Part shown: one piece after another, positions 9,337 to 17,565 of the stretch
How positions within the stretch are numbered: position 1 is the first letter of the stretch
Layout: each line of letters begins with the position of its first letter
DNA from: Sphingopyxis sp. 113P3
GTDB lineage: Bacteria > Pseudomonadota > Alphaproteobacteria > Sphingomonadales > Sphingomonadaceae
Length of the DNA: 64,000 nt
Reading direction: 5' to 3'
Assembly: GCF_001278035.1 (NCBI RefSeq)
Contig: NZ_CP009452.1
Span: 2,885,501 to 2,949,500, forward strand
Program-made: the position numbers and the translations under genes
The notes under the pieces: generated by a model
Told to the model about the DNA's origin: nothing
What the model saw: only the letters and a program-made list of their open reading frames with translations
Databases searched by the model: none

Positions 9337-10896
9337 CTATTCGAGCGCGGTCAGCCGCATGCCGACCTCTTCGAAGCGATACAAGGCAGCGTCGTTTTCA
9401 AAGACGAAGAAGCGTGAGGCGGGAAGCGGTTGGCGCGATCCGAAATGGTCGCGCAATATCGCTGGATAAATTTGCACCGGTGAGGCGGGCATCGTCGCGG
9501 GCGGACGCCCCGAGGGATCGCGCACGGCCAGCAATATACCCATTTTCTCCCGCAGCTGCTCGCCGCTGAGCTCGGCCCAGGGCACCGGGACCGGATCGGT
9601 GCCGAGGCCATGTTCGTTGCCCACATAAGGCGCAGGCCAGGGACCTTCGTCGCTGTGGAGGACGATCACCGCGGGCCGCGGGCCTGCCAGGATGGCATCG
9701 ATGAGCGCAAGCGTCTCTGCGTTGGCGAAGCGGACCTGCTCGAGGTAATTTTCGGTGCGGGACGCCTTGCGGGCGGCCGCGAGCGCGCGGCAGCTGCCAT
9801 CGGCATTGAGCACGAAGGGCGGATGAGGCACGAGGAAATGCGCGAAGACATGCTTGGGATTGTCCTCGCGCGCCAGTGCGCGCAAGCGGCGAAACTTCTC
9901 TCGCGCGCGGTAACACTGGTCGCTACGGCCGTCGAGATAGGGTATGGCGAACCCGCGCAGCCAGAACCCTGCGGCCGACTGATCGAAGATCAGGCGAGCA
10001 AGCTGCGGAACGTCGCGCACATTCATCGAATGAGCTGCGATCGAGCTGAAGCGGGTCGGCTCCCACCAGCTGCCTGCAAAGACCGTGTGATAGCCGAGTG
10101 CATTGAAACGCCGCATCGCCGCGCTGTCGCGCGCGGCGCGGTAGATTGGCACCCAATCACCCGCATCACCGGTCATGGCCCCGGCCATCGGATCGAGCAG
10201 CGACCCGTTCATGGTCGACGCCACCGAATGGCTTGTCCGCTGATAATTGGAATAGGCCCGGTCGTGCACCGCGAAGCCGCGCTCGCGCAGTTTATCGACG
10301 AAAGGCTGGTTGTCGAAACCGTAGCGGGATTTCAACGTGTCGCTCGCGGCATAGCGATCGAGCAGAATGTGCCAGACGTCCGGGCTATTCGCTGTCGACT
10401 TGCCTTCCAGTTCGCCGAGGCTTCCCGCCACCTTCGCGCGCGCCGCTTCAAGGCCCCATTGCCGCGCAAGGATCGGCCCGGCGTTCAGGGCAAGCAGAAG
10501 CATGCCAAGCAGGTTGAGCCTGCCGACGATATCGCGGAACTTGGCGGGCTCCTCCGGCAGAGCGCGATAGAGAAGCACGAGGAGCCAGAGGATCGCAACG
10601 TGGAGAAGGGCCGCGGCCAGATAGGGTAGCGGCAGAAGGTTCAAGAACCGCGGCACATAGAAGAAATAAAGCGCAGACATGCCTGCAGCGATCCCGGCTC
10701 GCATCCAGTCGCCGCTGGCGACCCGTGCGAGCGCGGTCACCGCCGCTGCGAGCGCAACGGCCGCGATCGCGGTGGGCCAAACGCTCTCGAAGCCGAGCCG
10801 AAGCTGGTTGCCGTCCCAGAGGCCGATAAGGGCGATGAGCGTGACGAATATTCCGGCAAGCGGATAGCGTGCGGCCCAGGCGGTCAGCCTCTCCAT
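9337..10896 (-). CDS. Membrane-anchored alkaline-phosphatase-superfamily (sulfatase-like) enzyme (519 aa)
   Basis: Seen: four to five N-terminal transmembrane segments (about 12-145), then a periplasmic domain that opens with SPDVWHILLDRYA (171-183), the first metal-binding strand of sulfatase-like proteins (Asp180). A Thr/Ser nucleophile candidate follows in QRTSHSVAS (around 221). Later come PHPPFVL and VLHSDEGPWP (metal ligands). Architecture resembles lipoteichoic-acid synthase or phosphoethanolamine-transferase relatives, but no subfamily signature lets me name a substrate. It lies 4 bp downstream of the NoeA-like methyltransferase, so they are almost certainly co-transcribed. A surface-glycan or lipid head-group transferase or hydrolase is the best guess. 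Confidence 0.75.
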   Translation of the reverse strand: MERLTAWAARYPLAGIFVTLIALIGLWDGNQLRLGFESVWPTAIAAVALAAAVTALARVASGDWMRAGIAAGMSALYFFYVPRFLNLLPLPYLAAALLHVAILWLLVLLYRALPEEPAKFRDIVGRLNLLGMLLLALNAGPILARQWGLEAARAKVAGSLGELEGKSTANSPDVWHILLDRYAASDTLKSRYGFDNQPFVDKLRERGFAVHDRAYSNYQRTSHSVASTMNGSLLDPMAGAMTGDAGDWVPIYRAARDSAAMRRFNALGYHTVFAGSWWEPTRFSSIAAHSMNVRDVPQLARLIFDQSAAGFWLRGFAIPYLDGRSDQCYRAREKFRRLRALAREDNPKHVFAHFLVPHPPFVLNADGSCRALAAARKASRTENYLEQVRFANAETLALIDAILAGPRPAVIVLHSDEGPWPAPYVGNEHGLGTDPVPVPWAELSGEQLREKMGILLAVRDPSGRPPATMPASPVQIYPAILRDHFGSRQPLPASRFFVFENDAALYRFEEVGMRLTALE

Positions 10897-10900
10897 ACCG

Positions 10901-12286
10901 TCAGCCGCGCCTGTCGTACGCGACGATCAGGCGCCCTCCTTCACCGAGGCGATCCTGCCGGACGATCCGGCCGCGCGTTCCAACATGGCCGAGGAAGGCC
11001 TCCTCGGTATAGGCGGGAAAGATGTCGGCGCGCCCCCGCAGCAATTGCTGCACCATCGGATCGGATTTCGACGGGAATTCGATCACCCCTGCAGGTGCCA
11101 GCCCCATGAGCCAGTCGGTCACCATGTCGAGCGGGATGTTCTTGGCGATCGCAAGATGGTGGACCACCGCCAGCGCCAGAACCATGTCGGCGCTCGCCCT
11201 CTCCTGCAGACTCTTGCGCTCACAGCCGGCCCAGCCTTGCGACGGGCTCGGGTTGGCCGCGTCGAGCCACAAGGGCAGGACAGGTGCTTTCGCCTTGTGA
11301 AAGGTACTAAAGGCCCGTTCGAGCGCGCCAAAATCGAAGTCGAAGCCGACGACGCTGCGGGCCCCTGCGTCGAGGGCGGTCCGGCTGTATTCGCCGCTGT
11401 TGCATCCGATGTCAAAGACCATGCCCGGGGCCACCAGACCTACCGCTTCAGCCACGAAGCGATGCTTTGCTTCGCGGCGCACCTCATCGTAGCTGTTATT
11501 GACCGCGTAATCGTCCCACACGGTTTTTTCGCCCGGAAGCCTCAGCCCTGCGATATAGTCGCGCAGGCTCGTGAGGATCGCCAACAGCCGCTTCCTGGAG
11601 AGATACGCCGGACGCGCCGCTTTGGCCTCCAGCCCGCCGGCAATACGGCGGCGCGCGAAGGCCGCGGGGCCAACAATATGTGCGATGACGGTGAACGACA
11701 GGCGGTCGCGCAGTCCGAGCAGCTTGACCAATTCCTCGGGCTCGATGCCTTCGACCGAACCGCGGTACCAGGCGTGCGGCGCGATTCCCTTTTTGGCCCA
11801 AAGATAAAGCGGGTTGAGGAATTGCATGCCGAACTGGCGCTGGCCGACCCATGCCGACCCTTCCTCGTAGGGTATGATTGACAGATGGTCGATGAAGACC
11901 GGTTCGGTGCCGCGAAACTGGATGTTGTACGCGGTCGCATCGGAGAGGGTGAAGCCCCTCCCCAGCAACGCAATGTGAAAATCCAGATGGTGGAGCGCTG
12001 CGGCCTTCAGCGCCGAGAAACACCATTCATAGGGATAGGAGACGAAATCGAGGACCGGATGCTCGAGCCAATGGACCGCCCCCGGTGCCATGGTCTCCCG
12101 CTCATCACCCCCGAGCGTTCGGGCAGGCAGGAGCCAGCCCTCGGCAATCATTGCGTCGAGCACGCCGCTGTCCTTGGCCGCCGCATATTGCGCCGAGCCA
12201 GCCGCGAAGATCGCGCGCAGCACGCGGTCGCCGTGACGAAGTACGCGGCCCGAAGGGTCGCGGAATGATCCGGCGTCAAATGTCAT
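10901..12286 (-). CDS. NoeA-like SAM-dependent methyltransferase (461 aa)
   Basis: Two-part protein. The N-terminal half (1-250) has a kinase-like look, with YNIQFRGTEPVFIDHLS resembling the DFG-type loop seen in NoeA relatives. The C-terminal half is a class I methyltransferase with motif I VFDIGCNSGEYS, an acidic residue at the end of strand 2 (VVGFDFD), and VLALAVVHHLA as motif IV. Rhizobial NoeA is implicated in nodulation-factor host specificity, but its chemistry is unsettled. Start MTFDAGSF; 4 bp from the small exported protein's stop. Acceptor unknown; the neighbours suggest an envelope glycan or lipid. Confidence 0.75.
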   Translation of the reverse strand: MTFDAGSFRDPSGRVLRHGDRVLRAIFAAGSAQYAAAKDSGVLDAMIAEGWLLPARTLGGDERETMAPGAVHWLEHPVLDFVSYPYEWCFSALKAAALHHLDFHIALLGRGFTLSDATAYNIQFRGTEPVFIDHLSIIPYEEGSAWVGQRQFGMQFLNPLYLWAKKGIAPHAWYRGSVEGIEPEELVKLLGLRDRLSFTVIAHIVGPAAFARRRIAGGLEAKAARPAYLSRKRLLAILTSLRDYIAGLRLPGEKTVWDDYAVNNSYDEVRREAKHRFVAEAVGLVAPGMVFDIGCNSGEYSRTALDAGARSVVGFDFDFGALERAFSTFHKAKAPVLPLWLDAANPSPSQGWAGCERKSLQERASADMVLALAVVHHLAIAKNIPLDMVTDWLMGLAPAGVIEFPSKSDPMVQQLLRGRADIFPAYTEEAFLGHVGTRGRIVRQDRLGEGGRLIVAYDRRG

Positions 12287-12290
12287 GAGC

Positions 12291-12500
12291 TCAGTCCGAC
12301 TGGCGCTTGAAGATACTCTTGATCTTCGCCCAATAAAGTTTGCCGAACAGCAGCACGCTGGCGACGGCGCCTGTCAGGGCCTGGAGCGCCATGCTGACCG
12401 TTCCGCCGTCGAGATAGGCATGTGCAGGCGTCGTGGTCGCAAGGCCGAGTGCAGAAAAAACGGCCATGGCAAATACCATGTCTAAGAATGATTTCTTCAA
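12291..12500 (-). CDS. Small exported/membrane protein with AYLDGGT motif (69 aa, TTG start)
   Basis: Seen: hydrophobic signal segment ending ATTTPAHA, then AYLDGGTVSMALQAL, a second hydrophobic stretch (VASVLLFGKLYW) and a basic end KIKSIFKRQ. Similar 60-80 aa proteins with an AYLDPGTGS-type motif are, in my experience, common next to NoeA-like and sulfatase-like envelope genes, but no function is established. I chose a TTG start at 12500 because it has a strong AAGGGGGG ribosome site; a GTG at 12527 would add nine residues without one. First gene of the envelope cassette. Confidence 0.65.
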   Translation of the reverse strand: MKKSFLDMVFAMAVFSALGLATTTPAHAYLDGGTVSMALQALTGAVASVLLFGKLYWAKIKSIFKRQSD

Positions 12501-12652
12501 AGCTGCCCCCCTTGGCTGGATGCCCACTTGTGATGAAACTAGGTAAATATCCGATTAAGGACTAGGGGCGGCTTCATCCCCATTTATGATGTGGATTTCG
12601 CTGACGCGATGTTTATGTTATGTTCTCCAGCCCAAGGCCTAGGAGCGAGACA

Positions 12653-13063
12653 ATGAGCGATACCCCGACCCGCGCAACCGGCCGGTGCCACTGCGGCGCT
12701 ATCCGTTATTCGATGCCCACCACCGTCGCGCATCATGCGCTATGCCACTGCCAGGATTGCCGCCGGCACGCAGGAGCGCCGCTGGTTGGATGGGCGATGG
12801 TCGGCGCGGATGCGCTCGAGGTAAGCGGCGTGCCCAAGGTTTACGCGTCGTCCGAACATGGCCGCCGCCATTTCTGCGGTGAATGCGGGACGGGGCTTTT
12901 CTACACGAACGAACAGGTCTTTCCTGGCCAGATCGATGTCCAGACTGCAACGCTCGACGATCCCGACCTGATCCCGGCCCAGGTGCAGATCCAGACCGCT
13001 GAGCGCATCGGCTGGATGGAAAGCCTGGGTGCGATGCCGAGCTTCGAACGCTATCCGGGCTAA
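12653..13063 (+). CDS. GFA-family zinc protein (136 aa)
   Basis: Glutathione-dependent formaldehyde-activating enzyme (GFA) / CENP-V fold. Seen zinc ligands: CHCG (Cys12, Cys14), CHCQDC (Cys31, Cys33, Cys36) and CGECG (Cys75, Cys78), the complete set for two zinc sites. The founding member was proposed to make S-hydroxymethylglutathione, though that role is disputed and most paralogues have no known substrate. Start MSDTPTRA follows an AGGAGCGAG ribosome site. Divergent from the envelope cassette, 152 bp away, and single. Confidence 0.88.
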   Translation: MSDTPTRATGRCHCGAIRYSMPTTVAHHALCHCQDCRRHAGAPLVGWAMVGADALEVSGVPKVYASSEHGRRHFCGECGTGLFYTNEQVFPGQIDVQTATLDDPDLIPAQVQIQTAERIGWMESLGAMPSFERYPG

Positions 13064-13094
13064 GGCCCGGGGCCGAAGGCGGCGCGCTGCGCCG
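13055..13094 (+). terminator. Two GC-rich hairpins after the GFA gene
   Basis: CCGGGC/GCCCGG around the stop codon and CGGCGC-GCT-GCGCCG (13080-13094) followed by TGTTTGTG. The T tract is poor, so this is only a possible terminator between convergent genes. Confidence 0.3.
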
Positions 13095-13236
13095 TGTTTG
13101 TGCGCTCGCACCAGGTGCTGCGGATGACCGCTCCCACGCCTTCGGGTCCGGGCGTGCCCGTAGGATTGCGCGATGGCGGCGTCAGGCAGCGCGCTGGCAA
13201 AGGCGACGACATCGCACCCGCTACCGAACCGCGGCA

Positions 13237-14565
13237 TCAATCGCCCTTTGCGTGCCCCTGCCGCCGCGCGTCCCACCATGCGATCCGCTCGGCGATGCGC
13301 TTTTCGAAGCCGCGATCGACGGGACGGTAGAAGGACGCGGGATTCATTTCGTCGGGCCAGTAATTGTCGCCCGAAAAGCCCTCCGGCGCGTCATGGTCGT
13401 AGCTGTAGCCGGCGCCGTAGCCTAAATCCTTCATCAGTTTGGTCGGGGCGTTGAGGATGTTTGCGGGCGGCGCAAGGCTTCCCGTTTCGCGCGCCGCTGC
13501 CCAGGCCGCCTTTTGCGCTGCATAGGCAGCGTTCGACTTGGGCGCAGTCGCGCAGTAGAGGCACGCCTGCACGATCGCGAGTTCGCCTTCGGGAGAACCG
13601 AGGAACTGATAGGCGTCTTTCGCAGCAAGGCACTGGACGAGGGCCTGAGGGTCGGCAAGTCCGATATCTTCGCTCGCAAAACGGGTGATGCGGCGGAGCA
13701 CATAGAGCGGCTCCTCCCCCGCAACGAGCATTCGCGCGAGCCAGTAGAGCGAGGCCTGCGGGTCCGAGCCGCGCATCGCCTTGTGCAGCGCCGAGATGAG
13801 ATTGTAATGCCCGTCACGGTCCTTGTCGTAGACGGGCATCCGGCGATGGAGAAATTGCGCAAGCTCGGCTGCATCCAGCGGCGCGTCGATCGCGGCGGCA
13901 AACAAGGTCTCGACCTGGTTGAGGAGAAACCGTCCATCGCCGTCGGCGCTCGCGACCAGCGCCGCGCGCGCCTCGTCCGTGACCGGGAGCGCCCGCCCGA
14001 CCTCGGCCTCGGCGCGGTCGACCAGTGTCGCAAGCGCAGCCTCATCGAGCCGGTGCAGCACGAGGACCTGCGCGCGGCTTAGAAGCGCCGCGTTGAGCGC
14101 AAAGCTCGGGTTTTCGGTCGTCGCTCCCACGAGCACCACCGTCCCGCGCTCGACGAAGGGAAGAAAGCCGTCTTGCTGGGCGCGATTGAAGCGGTGGATC
14201 TCGTCGACGAAAAGCAAAGTGCGCTTTCCCGCGGCCGCCATCTTCTCGGCGTCGGCGAAAGCCTTCTTGAGATCGGCGACCCCGGAAAAGACCGCAGACA
14301 GCGGAGCAAAACGCATTCCCACCGCTTCGGCGAGCAGGCGCGCGATCGTGGTCTTGCCGGTGCCAGGCGGGCCCCAGAGGATGATCGACGACAATTGCCC
14401 CGCCCCGACCATGCGGCCGATCGCGCCCTCCGGGCCGGTCAGATGCTCCTGCCCGACGACGTCGCCAAGGCGTTTGGGGCGCAGCCGCTCTGCCAGCGGA
14501 ACGGGTCCGGGCGCGCCGCCCGGGGAGGACGCCGGCACGTCGTCCCCAAACAGGTCCCCGGCCAT
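13237..14565 (-). CDS. rarA: Replication-associated recombination protein RarA (442 aa)
   Basis: Clamp-loader-like AAA+ ATPase (MgsA/WRNIP1 family) that acts at stalled forks and interacts with SSB. Seen: LRPKRLGDVVGQEHL near the N-terminus, Walker A GPPGTGKT (65-72), Walker B LLFVDEIHRFN, sensor 1 ATTENPSF and the C-terminal MgsA tetramerisation domain (DRDGHYNLISALHKAMRGSDP). Full family length. It is 4 bp downstream of the GT4 glycosyltransferase gene and probably translated from the same message. Confidence 0.95.
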   Translation of the reverse strand: MAGDLFGDDVPASSPGGAPGPVPLAERLRPKRLGDVVGQEHLTGPEGAIGRMVGAGQLSSIILWGPPGTGKTTIARLLAEAVGMRFAPLSAVFSGVADLKKAFADAEKMAAAGKRTLLFVDEIHRFNRAQQDGFLPFVERGTVVLVGATTENPSFALNAALLSRAQVLVLHRLDEAALATLVDRAEAEVGRALPVTDEARAALVASADGDGRFLLNQVETLFAAAIDAPLDAAELAQFLHRRMPVYDKDRDGHYNLISALHKAMRGSDPQASLYWLARMLVAGEEPLYVLRRITRFASEDIGLADPQALVQCLAAKDAYQFLGSPEGELAIVQACLYCATAPKSNAAYAAQKAAWAAARETGSLAPPANILNAPTKLMKDLGYGAGYSYDHDAPEGFSGDNYWPDEMNPASFYRPVDRGFEKRIAERIAWWDARRQGHAKGD

Positions 14566-14569
14566 GGCC

Positions 14570-15724
14570 TCAGGCCCGCCGCTGCTTCTGGCGGATCAGC
14601 CGCAAATAGGTGTCCGCTACCGCCTGATTGATCGTATCCCACTGGTAGGACCGGCTTTCCGCGAGCGCCGCCGCGCCGTGCGCGGCGCGCAGCGCGGGAT
14701 CGCGGCAATAATGTTCCAGATCATCGGCAAACAGGCCGATCGAACCCGGCTCGACGAGATAACCCGTCTGCCCGTGCTTGACGATGCTGGCGCTGCCCGT
14801 TGCACGCGCCGCCACCACGGGAAGGCCGCATGCCATCGCCTCGAGCGTGACATTGCCGAAAGTTTCGGTGACCGAGGGGTTGAACAGCATGTCGCACGAC
14901 GCCAGCGCACGCGCCAGGTTCTCGCCGCCTTGGAATCCCACGAATTTTGCGTGCGGCAGCCGCGATTCGAACCAGTCGCCCGCGGGTCCCTCGCCGATCA
15001 CCACCACCTCGTGCGGTACGCCGCGGCGGCGCAGGACGTCGATCGTGTCGGCAAAGACGTCGAGCCCCTTTTCCATCACGAGCCGGCCGAGAAACGCGAT
15101 GACGGGCACCTCGCCGGCGATCCCCCACGACTGGCGCCACATGGCGTCGCGGCGCCCGGGGTGGAAGATGTCGCGTTCAACCCCGCGGGTCCAGATTCCG
15201 ATATCGTAGTTCATCCGCTGTTCGCGCAGCACCTGCGCAAAGCTTTCCGAAGGTGCGATGAGCGCGTCGCAGCGACGATAGAGGCGCCGCAGCCAGGCGA
15301 CGACCAGCGGTTCAAGGAAGGAGAGGTTATAGTAACGAAAATAGGTCTCAAAGCGCGTGTGGACCGAACAGGCAACGGGGATCCGACGCCGCCGCGCCCA
15401 GGCGGCGGCCTGCCGCGAGACGCGGTCGGGGCTTGAGATATGGAGGATATTCGGCGCGAACATCGCCAGATCCTCGCGCACGCGGGCGGAGAGCGAGAGC
15501 GGGATGCGATATTCGCTGCGCCCCGGGATCGCCATGGACGGCACGCTGACGAGCTCACCCGTGGGCGCAAAGTCGGGGTTTTCGACCGTCGGCGAATAAA
15601 CGCGCACCGCCGCGCCCTCGCCCAGGAGATAGCCGACAAGGCGGTTGAGCGCCTTGTTCGCCCCATCGACGGTCATGTTGTAGTTGCCGCTGAACAGCGC
15701 GATGCGAAGATCGGAAACGTCCAT
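14570..15724 (-). CDS. GT4-family glycosyltransferase (384 aa)
   Basis: Retaining GT-B glycosyltransferase. Seen: N-terminal Rossmann domain with a Gly-rich acceptor loop (YNMTVDGANKAL), SVHTRFETYFRYY, and the C-terminal nucleotide-sugar site ETFGNVTLEAMACGLPVVA with the EX7E signature. Closest in style to the diacylglycerol or mannosyltransferase (MgtA, PimB) group; substrate unknown. Start MDVSDLRIALF chosen by family start; the longer frame overlaps corC. It stands where lnt usually follows corC in alphaproteobacteria. Confidence 0.85.
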   Translation of the reverse strand: MDVSDLRIALFSGNYNMTVDGANKALNRLVGYLLGEGAAVRVYSPTVENPDFAPTGELVSVPSMAIPGRSEYRIPLSLSARVREDLAMFAPNILHISSPDRVSRQAAAWARRRRIPVACSVHTRFETYFRYYNLSFLEPLVVAWLRRLYRRCDALIAPSESFAQVLREQRMNYDIGIWTRGVERDIFHPGRRDAMWRQSWGIAGEVPVIAFLGRLVMEKGLDVFADTIDVLRRRGVPHEVVVIGEGPAGDWFESRLPHAKFVGFQGGENLARALASCDMLFNPSVTETFGNVTLEAMACGLPVVAARATGSASIVKHGQTGYLVEPGSIGLFADDLEHYCRDPALRAAHGAAALAESRSYQWDTINQAVADTYLRLIRQKQRRA

Positions 15725-15776
15725 TGCGCCTGCGCTAATCGCATCGCCCGCCAAAGGCAACGGCGCCGCGCGGTGC

Positions 15777-16718
15777 CTAAAAGGGCTCCCCGCGGTCCGA
15801 CGAGGCCTCAAGGTCGACCTCGAGCGGCGGGTGGAGACGCAAGTGATGGACGCGGCGTTCATCCGCCTCGGTCACCTCGATCCGCCATCCGCTCGGGTGG
15901 ACGAGGATCTCGCCGACCTCGGGCACATGGCCCGCCAGCACCGCGGCGAGCCCGCCAACCGTGTCGACATCCTCCTCGATCTCGGCAAGCCGCGGGTCGA
16001 TCGCCTCGCCGATATCATCGAGCTCGGCGCGCGCGTCGGCCTCCCAGCAGCCATTTTCGCCCGGAGCAAAGAGAGTGACGGGCTCGTCGTCATGCTCGTC
16101 CTCGATCTCGCCCACAATCTCCTCGACCAGGTCCTCGATTGTCACGAGCCCCTCGGTGCCCGAATATTCGTCAATCACGATCGCAAGATGGGTGCGCTGC
16201 GCGCGCATGTCGGCAAGCAGGTCGAGCACGCCCATCGACTGCGGGACGTAGAGCGGCTGGCGGATGAGGTCGAGGAGCGGCGGCGGCGTGCGTCCGTCGG
16301 CAAGCACGGCGAAGACGTCCTTGACGTGGATCATCCCGATGACCTCGTCGAGCGTTTCGCGGTAGACCGGGAGGCGGCTGTGCCCCGCCTCTGCGAAGAG
16401 CGCGACAATATCCTCAAAAGGCGCGCTTTCCTCGATCGCGATGATGTCGGCCCGCGGGACGGCGACGTCGTCGACCGTCTGTTCGCCGAAATGAAGGAGG
16501 TTACGGAGCATCTTGCGCTCGATCGGCGAAAGGTCGCCGACAATGCTGCTGCCGCGGCGCTCGGCCCCTTCTTCCTCGGCCTCGTCGATGACGTCTTCGA
16601 TCTGCTCGCGCAGCGACGGTTCCTTGTCGCCCCCGAACAACAATGTCTTGAGCCCGGCCAACAGGCCGGATCTACTGTCCTCTTCCGATCGGCTCGAAGA
16701 TCCCTGCTCGTCGGGCAT
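15777..16718 (-). CDS. corC: CorC/HlyC-type CBS-domain protein (313 aa)
   Basis: Soluble CBS-pair protein linked to Mg/Co efflux (CorC) or called hemolysin C-like. Seen: acidic N-terminal segment, two CBS motifs ([10 protein letters not shown]... and [14 protein letters not shown]..., about 80-205), the [22 protein letters not shown] linker and a C-terminal CorC_HlyC domain (about 215-300). No membrane DUF21 domain, as expected for the short type. 18 bp downstream of ybeY, as in most proteobacteria. Confidence 0.92.
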   Translation of the reverse strand: MPDEQGSSSRSEEDSRSGLLAGLKTLLFGGDKEPSLREQIEDVIDEAEEEGAERRGSSIVGDLSPIERKMLRNLLHFGEQTVDDVAVPRADIIAIEESAPFEDIVALFAEAGHSRLPVYRETLDEVIGMIHVKDVFAVLADGRTPPPLLDLIRQPLYVPQSMGVLDLLADMRAQRTHLAIVIDEYSGTEGLVTIEDLVEEIVGEIEDEHDDEPVTLFAPGENGCWEADARAELDDIGEAIDPRLAEIEEDVDTVGGLAAVLAGHVPEVGEILVHPSGWRIEVTEADERRVHHLRLHPPLEVDLEASSDRGEPF

Positions 16719-16736
16719 GATGCGCTTTGGTCCTTC

Positions 16737-17243
16737 CTATTGCTCGTCGCCATATGGATTGGCGATGCCCAGCGACGCAAGCGCTTTCACCTCCAGCGCC
16801 TCCATCGCTGCCGCGCTCACATCGTCCATATGGTCATAGCCCACGAGGTGGAGCGCGCCGTGGACGATGAGATGGGTCGCATGATCGGCAAGCGGAATTC
16901 CCTTCTCTTCCGCTTCGCGCGCGCAGGTCTCGCGCGCCAGCACGATGTCGCCGAGCAATATCTCGCCATCGTCGCTGTTCGAGAGGCTTGTGAGAAGGTC
17001 GGCTTGTACCTGCGGAAAGGAGAGCACGTTAGTCGGCTTGTCCTTGCTCCGAAAATCGCGGTTGAGCGCCTGCACTTCGGCATCGTCGGTGAGCCGCACG
17101 GCAATCTCGACGAGCGGCGCCGCATCGGCAAGCGGCGCATAGGGGGTGAGCGCGAGCGCGGCCGCAGCAGCCTCTGCCGCGCGCGCCTCCCAGTCAAGCG
17201 CGTCGGGCCACGGCACCGCTGCGCATGTCTCGACGCTCAGCAC
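16737..17243 (-). CDS. ybeY: Endoribonuclease / 16S rRNA maturation factor YbeY (168 aa)
   Basis: Zinc-dependent RNase needed for 3'-end maturation of 16S rRNA and late ribosome quality control. Seen: the catalytic motif HGALHLVGYDH with zinc ligands His128, His132 and His138, and TNVLSFPQ. Start is GTG at 17243; no ATG is available nearby and no strong ribosome site is visible, so the exact start is not certain. phoH, its usual upstream partner, is absent: 322 bp of non-coding DNA lie there instead. Confidence 0.93.
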   Translation of the reverse strand: MLSVETCAAVPWPDALDWEARAAEAAAAALALTPYAPLADAAPLVEIAVRLTDDAEVQALNRDFRSKDKPTNVLSFPQVQADLLTSLSNSDDGEILLGDIVLARETCAREAEEKGIPLADHATHLIVHGALHLVGYDHMDDVSAAAMEALEVKALASLGIANPYGDEQ

Positions 17244-17565
17244 GCCGAACGTCCCGGCGCACAGGGCGTCTCACACCCCTTGGCTATCATCATATCCTTG
17301 AGGGTATCTGTCCTGCCGGTCGCAGGGATGCGGTCGGGGGTGTGCGCGATAATCATCGATCCACGCTATCGCGGCGCACCTTTGCAGGACAGCGAAAAAT
17401 GCGGAAGGGGGGCATTGGGGAGCTTTGCCTCACTCCAGGCGGAGCGGGCCGAGGGCGGCCAGAGACAAGCTGGTCGCTAGCGCCGATCCCTTCGCCCGAG
17501 GCTGCCGCAACGAGGCAGCCTCGCATCAACGAACGCGCCCATATTCCAGCTTTTGCCCGGGAAAG
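17244..17565. other. Non-coding stretch upstream of ybeY, with one hairpin
   Basis: 322 bp without a convincing gene. A 10-bp stem CGAGGCTGCC / GGCAGCCTCG (17497-17523, 7-nt loop) lies 43 bp beyond the acyl-CoA ligase stop. It has no U tract, so it is at best a weak terminator. The remainder must hold the ybeY-corC promoter, which I could not pick out. I looked for a phoH remnant and saw none. Confidence 0.45.

Noticed and set aside
15684..17480. Long plus-strand open frame (598 codons) across corC and ybeY
   Set aside because: Antisense shadow of two well-identified genes in high-GC DNA; no ribosome site and no recognisable family.
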